Source: Bacteroides sp. CAG:709
Lineage (GTDB): Bacteria > Bacteroidota > Bacteroidia > Bacteroidales > UBA932
Length of the DNA: 28,169 nucleotides
Reading direction: 5' to 3'
Assembly (NCBI GenBank): GCA_000434935.1
Contig: FR882204.1
Location: forward strand, 4,749 to 32,917
Shown here: positions 1 through 6,973 of the stretch, in pieces
Position numbering within the stretch: the stretch's first letter is position 1
How the letters are laid out: each line of letters opens with the position of its first letter
Notes under the pieces: generated by a model
Told to the model about the DNA's origin: nothing
Seen by the model: the letters and a program-made list of their open reading frames with translations, nothing else
Databases searched by the model: none
Program-made: the position numbers and the translations under genes

Positions 1-540
1 GCTCTTCTCCTCCTCTGACTTGCCCTCTTTCTTGTGGCATGGTCCGGCGTACTCCGTATCCACACCGGTCTCCACGATACGGTCATGCACATCCTCGATG
101 ACGCAGAATGACGTATGCCCGTCAGCCAGAATATCGCACTTGACGTAAAGTTTAGGACAATTATTTACAATGCAGATGTTTACGCGGTTCTCCGCAACCA
201 GCCTTTTGGCCAGAACCACGGCTTCGTCATTCAGATCCTTCAGCACTTCGAGACCATACTCCGATGAACCGCAGACGGCACCGAGTGCAGCGGCAATCCT
301 CAGACCTATCATTCCGGTACCCGGGATGCCCACTCCCATGCCATTTTTCAAAATGTTTCCGCTTACACCGACATTGATCTTGAACCCGCTTCCTTTTCTG
401 TCGAAATCAGGAATCTTTCCGTTCATAAGTTCTGTTGCCTTTGCCGTTGCGAGTGCGACAGCTACAGGTTCGGTGCATCCCAATGCTGGTTTCACCTCTT
501 TGTGAATCAGCCCGATAATCTCACATTCTCTTGCCGTCAT
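1..540 (-). CDS. L-cysteine desulfidase / UPF0597 family protein, N-terminal 180 residues (cut by window edge)
   Basis: The gene reads leftward from an ATG at 540-538 and is still open at base 1, so its C-terminal part is missing. The translation begins MTARECEIIGLIHKEVKPAL and continues GCTEPVAVALA. This matches the start of the UPF0597/YhaM (CyuA) family, related to the alpha subunit of iron-sulfur L-serine dehydratase (SDH_alpha). Characterised members are cytoplasmic enzymes that split L-cysteine to pyruvate, sulfide and ammonia using a 4Fe-4S cluster. Cys22 in the GCTEP motif and the CIVNNC stretch near residue 122 are visible; I infer that some of these hold the cluster. It is the last visible gene of a minus-strand run and lies 27 bases after the amidase stop. 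No promoter is evident in that gap, so it is probably co-transcribed. Serine dehydratase activity is the main alternative function. Confidence 0.8.
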   Translation of the reverse strand, partial: MTARECEIIGLIHKEVKPALGCTEPVAVALATAKATELMNGKIPDFDRKGSGFKINVGVSGNILKNGMGVGIPGTGMIGLRIAAALGAVCGSSEYGLEVLKDLNDEAVVLAKRLVAENRVNICIVNNCPKLYVKCDILADGHTSFCVIEDVHDRIVETGVDTEYAGPCHKKEGKSEEEKS

Positions 541-567
541 GACATGTGCTTTAGAAATTGTTGTCAA

Positions 568-3500
568 TTATTTAAAAAATTCCAATATCACCTTCATCAG
601 CGATGCCGTCTCGGAAGGATCCAGGATGGTCTCTATCGGAAATCCGATGCAGACGCTTCTGTAGCACGTCCCCTTCTTGCAGACACCTGCCGATATGCCG
701 GAACCTGAATATCTGAGGAACGTGGCGGCATCCGCAGACGCCGGAGCTATCCCGTCAGGATTCTCGACATTGTAAATATAGTCATTCTTCTGTTGATTGA
801 AAGTAAAAGGCCCACCACTTTCAGACAAATTCATCAAAGAATTGGCCAGATACTCCACTTTTCCGTTCCTCGTGGCATGTCCTGAGAGGCTCTGATAGCC
901 CAGAACCTCGGCAGCGAAGGCTTTGGCTCCAGCCTGGTAGACAGTGTCCCGGCATCCCGGATAGACCTCATCACAGAGATCCGTTCCGATATTCGCCCCC
1001 GAAATCAGGATGTTCATTCCTTTTTCCGTGCAGCGACGTATGGCATCCTGCAGACGCTCCGGGAAAACCTCATAACGGCTGCGCTGGACCGAACCGCTCC
1101 CGGCCGGCGTCGTAACCTGCTTTCCGCAAATGATGTCAGTCGCCCAGAATCCCTGTAAATTATCCACGTTATCCGAGAACGCCTGCGCATCCGCCGAGCA
1201 ATACGCATATCCGGCCGCCATTATCGCCTTGCCATGCACATACGGATAATCAAAAGTGTTTCCCGGAGCAATCTTGCCCGCATCATCCGTGTACGAAGCA
1301 CCGAAACCGGCATTGTCATCATCCAGCCAGACCTTGTCGCGCCTGAACTCGTACATCGGCCCCACGTGATTGATCTCATACATGTACGGCACGCCAGCAT
1401 CTTTCTCTTCGAGAAAACCGGCGTAATCCGGAAAATCAATCCAAGCCGGTGGCGCTACCCTGTCGAAATTATTGACAATCAATACCTTTCTGTCAGCATT
1501 GCCCCCGTTTTCTGGAACGCCGAGGCTCAATGTCTGTGAAGGAAAACTCTTTCCGCCGGCATTGTACGCGGCGATGCGGTAGCTGTACTGATGCCCTTTT
1601 TCTATCGGAACCGTGGTGCAGACTCTTCCGCCCTCGTGCCGTATCTCCTTGATAATCCGGCCGTTGTCGAAAGCGCCGTCGTCCTTCCGCGTATAAAGGA
1701 TGTAGCCTTCGGCCAATGCTGTCGGTTCAAGGGTGTCCACAGTCGCTTTCCAGCTCAATTCCGCGCTTCCGTCCCGGGTCAATGTCGCCGCGAACGAATG
1801 CACCGGCAATGGCTGGACCGCATAATGGAATCCATATCTTCCGCTCAGGAATTTCAGGATACCCTTATATACGGACCTGCATACGGAAAATCTGAACGCA
1901 GGGTCCAGACCATATTTCATGTCTGCAAAATTCTGATGAGAAAGCAGTTCCAGAATCATGGAAGGCACGGGTGGAGTCCTGGACTCGCTGTATGACCTGT
2001 CTGTAAGCATCCTTCTGCTCCACGCCGTATCATACTGTGCCCGCAGATCCGAAACGACCTGGGACTGGATGTCATTGGCCATGACGCGGCCGAGGATGCG
2101 GTCCTCTCCGTCCGGCAATTTCCTGCTGCCCTCGCAGATGAGGGTGTAGATGGCCAAAGTGCCTATGATAGAATCATTTGGAGTAATTCCGGCATCAGTG
2201 TGGAAGGCCAATGACAAGTCGAATGGAACGCCCTTGCCTTCCGCTTTCGGATTCATGTGGGAACCGCCGCTCATAGCGGAAACCCATGCACCGCGATCAC
2301 CGAAATCATTGGTATAGTCGTTGTCGTAACGTCTTGTAACCGTGGTATCTATGCCGGCCCATTGCATCCAGTACAATGCTCCCTCGGCAGAACTTTGCTG
2401 CCCGGATATCGTGTACTGGTCCTCTGACATTTCCGCCGTCCCTCTGGCGATTTTGCCCATGCCGCCTCCGATCTTTACGGCATCTGCAGTGACTACTGCG
2501 CCCGGAACGAATTCGACACCCTTCCTGGTACCGTTGTCCAGCGAAACGTAACATGAAGAACCTTCAGCGAATTCGAAGGTGCCGAGATAAATCCATGTCC
2601 CTCCGCCTATCTTCTGATTTACGAGGAAATGACTTGCCCCTCCAAGATGATGGACGGTGTAATGTGCTGATTCCGTGCTGTTTGGAAGAGATATATATGA
2701 AACATATACGGCATATTTTCCGCGCTCCGGAATATCTGGAGTCCATGTCGCGGAAGCATTGCCTTTAATCTCGCGCGAGCATTTGGCCTTTCTCGCGGTG
2801 CCGTGAGTGAACGGATTGTCATTGCCGGTGTACACTCTCTTGAGATCGGCGAAACCGGTGCCTGCGTCAGTCCATTTTCCCGCTTCGGCGTATTGGCCAG
2901 TCCTGCGGATGAAACCATCGCGCGGGCCGCTGAAAGCAGGGTCATTGTCAATGATGACCTCATGTTTCTGTGTGTCGCGCTCTCGCGGAGTCATCACGTA
3001 TGCCCCGGCGTTTTCCAGCATCGGAATCAGGAAGGGGAGTACATAGCTCTGCGTGTACAGGTCCTCGACAGTCGTGAACAGCGGCGCGCGCTGCCATTTC
3101 CATCTGCAGGTCTTGGCGTCATAATAGTAACCATGGCTTTGCCAAAGTGCTATCTGTCTGCCGCTAAGTCCTTTGCGGTATTTCAATTCTTCCTCGTTCC
3201 GGACGATAGGCACATATTTGTCCAGCGGATCGTGAGTCCGCCAGTTATGTTCGGAAGGCCTGCCGTCATTGCCCGGAGCCGGAAGGGCCAGCTGGGTAAG
3301 CGGAGTCCTGCCGCAATAGAGGTTGCCGATCTTGTAATGGGCGAATTCTGCCGGTGAAATTTCATGGAGCGTCCTGCGGAGCCATGTAAGATCTTCCTTC
3401 CGCCATGGAATATCTCCCATGCCCTGTGTGAAACGGAAATCCAGATAGCCGTTCCGGCGTTCCACGGATTTGAGATTGATGACGGCGGTCACTGACGTCC

Positions 3501-3633
3501 GCTTCTGAATCAATGTCGCAAGGGTGTCGCATTTGCTTCTGAATGCATTGAGGACCATGCTTTGTGGCTGTCCCGTCGCTTGCAGGTCAAGAACGATGCT
3601 CAGGAATAGTACGGAAAGAAACCGCAGTCTCAT
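568..3633 (-). CDS. Secreted N-acetylmuramoyl-L-alanine amidase-like protein with inserted golvesin domain and FnIII domain (often annotated xanthan lyase)
   Basis: A 1021-residue protein with a signal peptide (residues 1 to about 21), so exported. It appears to be a zinc amidase of the Amidase_3 fold interrupted by another domain. The first half (about 155-225) carries IALWQSHG, with H167 in the place of the usual metal His, and E190 in TTVEDLY. A golvesin C-terminal-like beta domain fills about 245-395. The second half resumes with AFHTDAG (H478) and PSMILELL (E562, the usual catalytic Glu position). All three metal ligands and the catalytic Glu therefore seem present. A fibronectin type III-like domain follows (about 615-706), then a roughly 310-residue C-terminal region I do not recognise. 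Inferred role: cleaving or remodelling peptidoglycan or a related glycan in the periplasm or at the cell surface; the xanthan lyase name is not supported by the catalytic residues. Its ATG lies one base after the stop of the CBM9-VanZ gene, suggesting translational coupling. Confidence 0.85.
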   Translation of the reverse strand: MRLRFLSVLFLSIVLDLQATGQPQSMVLNAFRSKCDTLATLIQKRTSVTAVINLKSVERRNGYLDFRFTQGMGDIPWRKEDLTWLRRTLHEISPAEFAHYKIGNLYCGRTPLTQLALPAPGNDGRPSEHNWRTHDPLDKYVPIVRNEEELKYRKGLSGRQIALWQSHGYYYDAKTCRWKWQRAPLFTTVEDLYTQSYVLPFLIPMLENAGAYVMTPRERDTQKHEVIIDNDPAFSGPRDGFIRRTGQYAEAGKWTDAGTGFADLKRVYTGNDNPFTHGTARKAKCSREIKGNASATWTPDIPERGKYAVYVSYISLPNSTESAHYTVHHLGGASHFLVNQKIGGGTWIYLGTFEFAEGSSCYVSLDNGTRKGVEFVPGAVVTADAVKIGGGMGKIARGTAEMSEDQYTISGQQSSAEGALYWMQWAGIDTTVTRRYDNDYTNDFGDRGAWVSAMSGGSHMNPKAEGKGVPFDLSLAFHTDAGITPNDSIIGTLAIYTLICEGSRKLPDGEDRILGRVMANDIQSQVVSDLRAQYDTAWSRRMLTDRSYSESRTPPVPSMILELLSHQNFADMKYGLDPAFRFSVCRSVYKGILKFLSGRYGFHYAVQPLPVHSFAATLTRDGSAELSWKATVDTLEPTALAEGYILYTRKDDGAFDNGRIIKEIRHEGGRVCTTVPIEKGHQYSYRIAAYNAGGKSFPSQTLSLGVPENGGNADRKVLIVNNFDRVAPPAWIDFPDYAGFLEEKDAGVPYMYEINHVGPMYEFRRDKVWLDDDNAGFGASYTDDAGKIAPGNTFDYPYVHGKAIMAAGYAYCSADAQAFSDNVDNLQGFWATDIICGKQVTTPAGSGSVQRSRYEVFPERLQDAIRRCTEKGMNILISGANIGTDLCDEVYPGCRDTVYQAGAKAFAAEVLGYQSLSGHATRNGKVEYLANSLMNLSESGGPFTFNQQKNDYIYNVENPDGIAPASADAATFLRYSGSGISAGVCKKGTCYRSVCIGFPIETILDPSETASLMKVILEFFK

Positions 3634-3634
3634 C

Positions 3635-4717
3635 TCATTTCTGTTTACAATGTCCGATAGTGTAGATGAAAAGTGTTATCAATGAACCGATTACAAGGCC
3701 TGTTGCATCTGCTCTGAAATCCATGATGTCGCAGCTTCTATAGTCGGTGAGCCCCTGTATCAGCTCGATGCCGCCTCCGATAAGGCAGCCGGCGATGAAA
3801 AATCCGACAATTGCCAATACGGATTTCTTCCTGGACCGTATCTTGTGGCAGAAAGTGGAGTATGCCAATATCGGGAACGGCAGGAACATGCAGAAATGCA
3901 TGAACTTGTCGGATGCGAATCCCAAAATTGTCCCCGGCATTTCTGATATGCCGTCGAAATGACCGAAGCAGAGAATGCCCAATGTGATGAGGTACAGCGA
4001 CATGATTGCCGGCCATACTAATTTTTTACCGCCAGGTTCCGGCATCGGTTCCAGTTCGAGAGTCCCGAAAAAGTCAGGTCTGTGGAAGTCCGGGGTAGGG
4101 CATCCGATAGGAGACCAGCTCAGGAAATGGACGTGCGCCGTCTTGTCGCCGCATTTGTAGAAATTCGCGTGCAAAGTTGCCGGAAGATTATGCTTGTCTA
4201 CCCCGATGAGCTTGAACGGTATGAAAAGTCCAAGTTTCCAGCTGAATTCCTTGTCATTGATTTCCACTGCCTTATGTTCATTGGAACTGAATCTTCTGAC
4301 CTGTTTGAGCTTGTCGGCGGAGAAATGGACGCAGTCCTCCCTGCTCTTGCGCTTGGCTGCCAGCAGGGTGCCGATGCAGTTCATCTCGAAGTTGTAGTAA
4401 GTGCCGTCAGTCGGGTCTGAGATGAAGAATTCGCAGCAGCTGTCTTCCCATACCGGGCCGTTGTCTTTGAGCGCCTGTGCCCTGAGGTCAAGCCCGCGTA
4501 CGCTGTACATTATTCCGATGCCGTTTTTGCACCAGCCTGCGACGAATTTGCATTCCGGCTGATAAGGAAAGTCTTCCGGCCAGTTTACAGTATCAATGTT
4601 GCCTGCACCTGCGCCGCATCCGGCGGCTGCTTCGAGTTTCGATGCGAATTCATTGAAATCCCGCACCCGGTCCAAACCCTGTATATATGGAACCTTGAGA
4701 TTTTTCTGTCCGTTCAT
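3635..4717 (-). CDS. CBM9-like domain fused to a VanZ-like membrane domain
   Basis: A 360-residue protein in two parts. Residues about 40-222 resemble the carbohydrate-binding family 9 / DOMON-like fold (WEDSCCEFFIS, YYNFEMNCIGT, FSWKLGLFIPF, PDFFGTLELE). Residues about 230-355 are VanZ-like with four predicted membrane helices (about 233-252, 270-288, 298-320, 337-353). This part has DKFMHF at the second helix and IELIQ, R327 and D330 to D333 in the last loop, as in VanZ proteins. There is no signal peptide. Lysines before helix 1, the RSRKK loop and the basic C-terminus favour an N-in topology, which would leave the CBM9 domain in the cytoplasm. VanZ relatives are linked to teicoplanin tolerance, but their biochemical role is unclear. 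The gene sits 13 bases after the exporter gene and one base before the amidase gene. Function not known; an envelope or glycan-related role is inferred from neighbours. Confidence 0.82.
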   Translation of the reverse strand: MNGQKNLKVPYIQGLDRVRDFNEFASKLEAAAGCGAGAGNIDTVNWPEDFPYQPECKFVAGWCKNGIGIMYSVRGLDLRAQALKDNGPVWEDSCCEFFISDPTDGTYYNFEMNCIGTLLAAKRKSREDCVHFSADKLKQVRRFSSNEHKAVEINDKEFSWKLGLFIPFKLIGVDKHNLPATLHANFYKCGDKTAHVHFLSWSPIGCPTPDFHRPDFFGTLELEPMPEPGGKKLVWPAIMSLYLITLGILCFGHFDGISEMPGTILGFASDKFMHFCMFLPFPILAYSTFCHKIRSRKKSVLAIVGFFIAGCLIGGGIELIQGLTDYRSCDIMDFRADATGLVIGSLITLFIYTIGHCKQK

Positions 4718-4730
4718 AATCTATTATGTA

Positions 4731-6566
4731 TTAAAGACTTTGCATGTCTGTAAGTTTCTTGTAATATCCGTTGAGCGCGAGGAGTTCCTCATGCTTGCCG
4801 CGCTCCACAATCTTGCCCTCATGCATCACGATGATCTCATCGGAGTTCTTGATGGTGGAAAGTCTGTGTGCGATGGCGATGGTCGTGCGTGATGACATCA
4901 GACGGTCAAGAGCCTCCTGCACAAGTCTTTCTGATTCAGTGTCAAGCGATGCCGTAGCCTCGTCCAGGATAAGGATAGGAGGGTTCTTCAATATTGCCCT
5001 GGCGATGCTGAGCCTCTGGCGCTGTCCGCCTGACAACCTCATTCCGCGGTCGCCGATATTGGTATTGTATCCATCTTCCTTCTCCATGATGAACTCATGT
5101 GCGTTGGCTATTTTCGCCGCTGCGACGACATCTTCCATGGTCGCGTCCTCGACACCGAAAGCGATATTGTTGAAGATGGTGTCATTGAACAGGATAGGCT
5201 CCTGGTTCACATTGCCCATCAGGCTTCTGAGGCTGTGGATCTTGATGTCGCGGATGTCAGTGCCGTCGATTTTTATCGAGCCGCCGGTCACGTCGTAAAA
5301 TCTCGGGATGAGGTCGACCAATGTGGATTTGCCCGCGCCGGATTCACCGACGATAGCCACGGTGCTGCCCTTCTTTACGGAAAGATTGATGTCGTCAAGT
5401 ATCTTTCTGTCAGTATCATAGGAGAATGACACATGGTCGAAAGTGATTTCATCATTGAATCCCTCCACTTCCTTTGCATCAGGAATTTCCTTCAGGTTGC
5501 TTTCCGTTTCGAGAATCTTGTTCACGCGCTCTACGGAAGCCATGCCCTTAGGAATATTGTAACCTGCTTTCGCGAAATCCTTCAACGGGTTGATGACGCT
5601 GTAGAGAATCACCATGTAGAAAATGAAGGTCGGAGCGTCGAACCACGCCTTTTCACTCAGGATGACGACGCCGCCGAATCCCAGTACAATCGCAATCAGC
5701 ACGGTGCCCAGGAATTCACTCATAGGATGGGCCAATGCCTGCCTGGTGGAGACTCTTCCGGTCTTCTTCTTCACCGCTTCGGTCACATGGTCGAAACGCG
5801 CCTGCATCTTGTCCTCGGCCACGAAAGCCTTGATGACGCGCAAGCCGCCGAGCGTCTCCTCCAGCTGCGACATCGTGTCGCTCCACAATGCCTGCGCTTG
5901 CAATGACTTCTTTTTCAATGTCCTTCCAAGGGCGCTCATGAGCCAGATCAATGCCGGGGCGACCACGATCGTGAACAATGTCAGCTGCCAGCTGGTCACT
6001 ATCAATGTCCCTATGTAGAATATGATGAGAATCGGGTTTTTCAGGAGCATGTCGAGGGTGCTCATGATGGAATTCTCGACTTCGTTTATATCACCGCTCA
6101 TCCTGGCTATGATGTCACCTTTCCTCTCCTGCGAGAAGAAACCCAGAGGAAGAGTCAGGATCTTGTGGTAAAGCTCTCTCCTCATGTCCCTTACGACACT
6201 CGTACGGATAGGGATCATGATTGCCGATGAACCGAAGTAGCATGCGGTTTTCAGGAGTGTCATGATACTGAGCCACAGGCACAGGAGGAACAATGTCATT
6301 GACGCACCCTTGTCCTGGATGAGCAGCGTTATCCCGTAATATGCATTGTTTATGAAAATCTCTTTTATGCCCATGCCGGCAGTGTCCCACGGAATGAAGG
6401 AGTATACCGTATCGTTCATCTTGAACAATATCTGCAGGATAGGGATAATCAGCGTGAACGAGAAGATATTGAGGATTGCCGAGAGAATGTTGAGTATGAT
6501 CGAGCCTCCGAGGTAACCCTTGTATGGTTTGACGTACTTGACAAGTACCTGCCAGAATTCTTTCAT
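4731..6566 (-). CDS. MsbA-like ABC exporter (fused permease and ATPase)
   Basis: A 611-residue half-transporter of the type I exporter family, expected in the inner membrane as a homodimer. The N-terminal ABC_membrane part (about 1-345) has the expected six hydrophobic helices. The ATPase part (about 370-605) has Walker A GESGAGKS (407-414), signature LSGGQRQR (511-518), Walker B ILILDE (531-536) and the H-loop His567, all intact. In Bacteroidetes such proteins are usually annotated as MsbA-like lipid A or multidrug exporters; the substrate cannot be read from the sequence. It is the first gene of the run that continues with the CBM9-VanZ protein, the amidase and the cysteine desulfidase, and has a good -7 box about 30 bases upstream of its ATG. 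The leading position next to envelope genes favours a lipid or envelope-precursor substrate, but that is inference. Confidence 0.92.
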   Translation of the reverse strand: MKEFWQVLVKYVKPYKGYLGGSIILNILSAILNIFSFTLIIPILQILFKMNDTVYSFIPWDTAGMGIKEIFINNAYYGITLLIQDKGASMTLFLLCLWLSIMTLLKTACYFGSSAIMIPIRTSVVRDMRRELYHKILTLPLGFFSQERKGDIIARMSGDINEVENSIMSTLDMLLKNPILIIFYIGTLIVTSWQLTLFTIVVAPALIWLMSALGRTLKKKSLQAQALWSDTMSQLEETLGGLRVIKAFVAEDKMQARFDHVTEAVKKKTGRVSTRQALAHPMSEFLGTVLIAIVLGFGGVVILSEKAWFDAPTFIFYMVILYSVINPLKDFAKAGYNIPKGMASVERVNKILETESNLKEIPDAKEVEGFNDEITFDHVSFSYDTDRKILDDINLSVKKGSTVAIVGESGAGKSTLVDLIPRFYDVTGGSIKIDGTDIRDIKIHSLRSLMGNVNQEPILFNDTIFNNIAFGVEDATMEDVVAAAKIANAHEFIMEKEDGYNTNIGDRGMRLSGGQRQRLSIARAILKNPPILILDEATASLDTESERLVQEALDRLMSSRTTIAIAHRLSTIKNSDEIIVMHEGKIVERGKHEELLALNGYYKKLTDMQSL

Positions 6567-6595
6567 CTTTTCTATGACGTTGTTTTAATAATCTG

Positions 6596-6603
6596 CAAAT
6601 ATA
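6596..6603 (-). promoter_or_regulatory. -7 box of the exporter operon
   Basis: Read on the minus strand this is TATATTTG, a perfect match to the Bacteroidetes -7 consensus TAnnTTTG, with a start point expected about 25 bases before the ATG at 6566. No TTTG is found 19 bases upstream. Instead the -33 region falls inside the left arm of the inverted repeat at 6613-6627, so that repeat could influence transcription. Confidence 0.55.
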
Positions 6604-6761
6604 GTAACATTCAAAAAAATAACCTGCATCATCTAAGGGAATCTTTTCGGTCTATATCTCTTTTTCATCAATCATGTGCCACCGGCACACTCCATCTTCG
6701 AAAACAGATCTATCCTCGAAAATATTCTCCTAATCTGAAGCAGGTTATTTTTTTACGTTAC
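6604..6761. repeat. Long inverted repeat, possible miniature element or hairpin
   Basis: AAAAAAATAACCTGC (6613-6627) is repeated in perfect inverted form at 6740-6754. Just outside both arms is GTAAC (6607-6611 region on the left, GTTAC near 6757-6761 on the right), with a slightly different spacer on each side. Inside the arms the similarity continues weakly (GCATCATCTAAGG against GCTTCAGATTAGG). The roughly 110-base interior has no gene. Such an arrangement fits a miniature inverted-repeat element or a large hairpin; no clear target-site duplication was found. Confidence 0.5.
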
Positions 6762-6805
6762 TTAACATAGATATTTGTGTATTCGTTTTCACAAAATTAA
6801 GAAAG

Positions 6806-6880
6806 ATGTACGATACCGTCTGTGTGGATAGTCCTGAGAAAGCATACAAGGAGCGTGGTGCGCAACTACCTAAATATTAA
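6806..6880 (+). other. 24-codon reading frame beginning MYDTV, possible gene remnant
   Basis: A short frame runs from ATG to TAA and encodes MYDTVCVDSPEKAYKERGAQ followed by LPKY. I recall that replication proteins of gene II/X type in Bacteroidetes filamentous-like elements often start with MYDTV, so this may be the stub of a lost replication gene. Five residues are weak evidence. It may equally be chance. No ribosome binding site is obvious. Confidence 0.15.
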
Positions 6881-6883
6881 CGC

Positions 6884-6932
6884 ATTAACTACTTTCAGAG
6901 TTGCGGTTTTCACGACTCTGATTTCGGTTAAT
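6884..6932. repeat. Imperfect inverted repeat with 18-base arms
   Basis: ATTAAC-5 bases-TCAGAGT (6884-6901) is mirrored by ACTCTGA-5 bases-GTTAAT (6915-6932), a 13 of 18 match around a 13-base centre. It lies between the MYDTV frame and the stop of the AAA-ATPase_like gene. It could be a terminator-like hairpin for the latter, although no T-run follows, or a protein-binding site. Confidence 0.4.
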
Positions 6933-6973
6933 CATCTGATAGTATGCGATTTACACTCCACGCCAAAATGGAA

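Larger units (their letters stand above)
6567..6973. other. 407-base intergenic region with inverted repeats
   Basis: This stretch separates the AAA-ATPase_like gene from the exporter operon. It holds a -7 box for the exporter (6596-6603), a long imperfect inverted repeat (6604-6761), a 24-codon reading frame starting MYDTV (6806-6880) and a second inverted repeat (6884-6932). A small perfect hairpin TGTGCC/GGCACA with a 3-base loop lies at 6675-6689. No full-length gene is visible on either strand, and the sequence is clearly more AT-rich than its neighbours. Confidence 0.8.

Noticed and set aside
6613..6754. CRISPR-like or tandem-repeat array
   Set aside because: Only one inverted pair is present, with no regularly spaced direct repeats.
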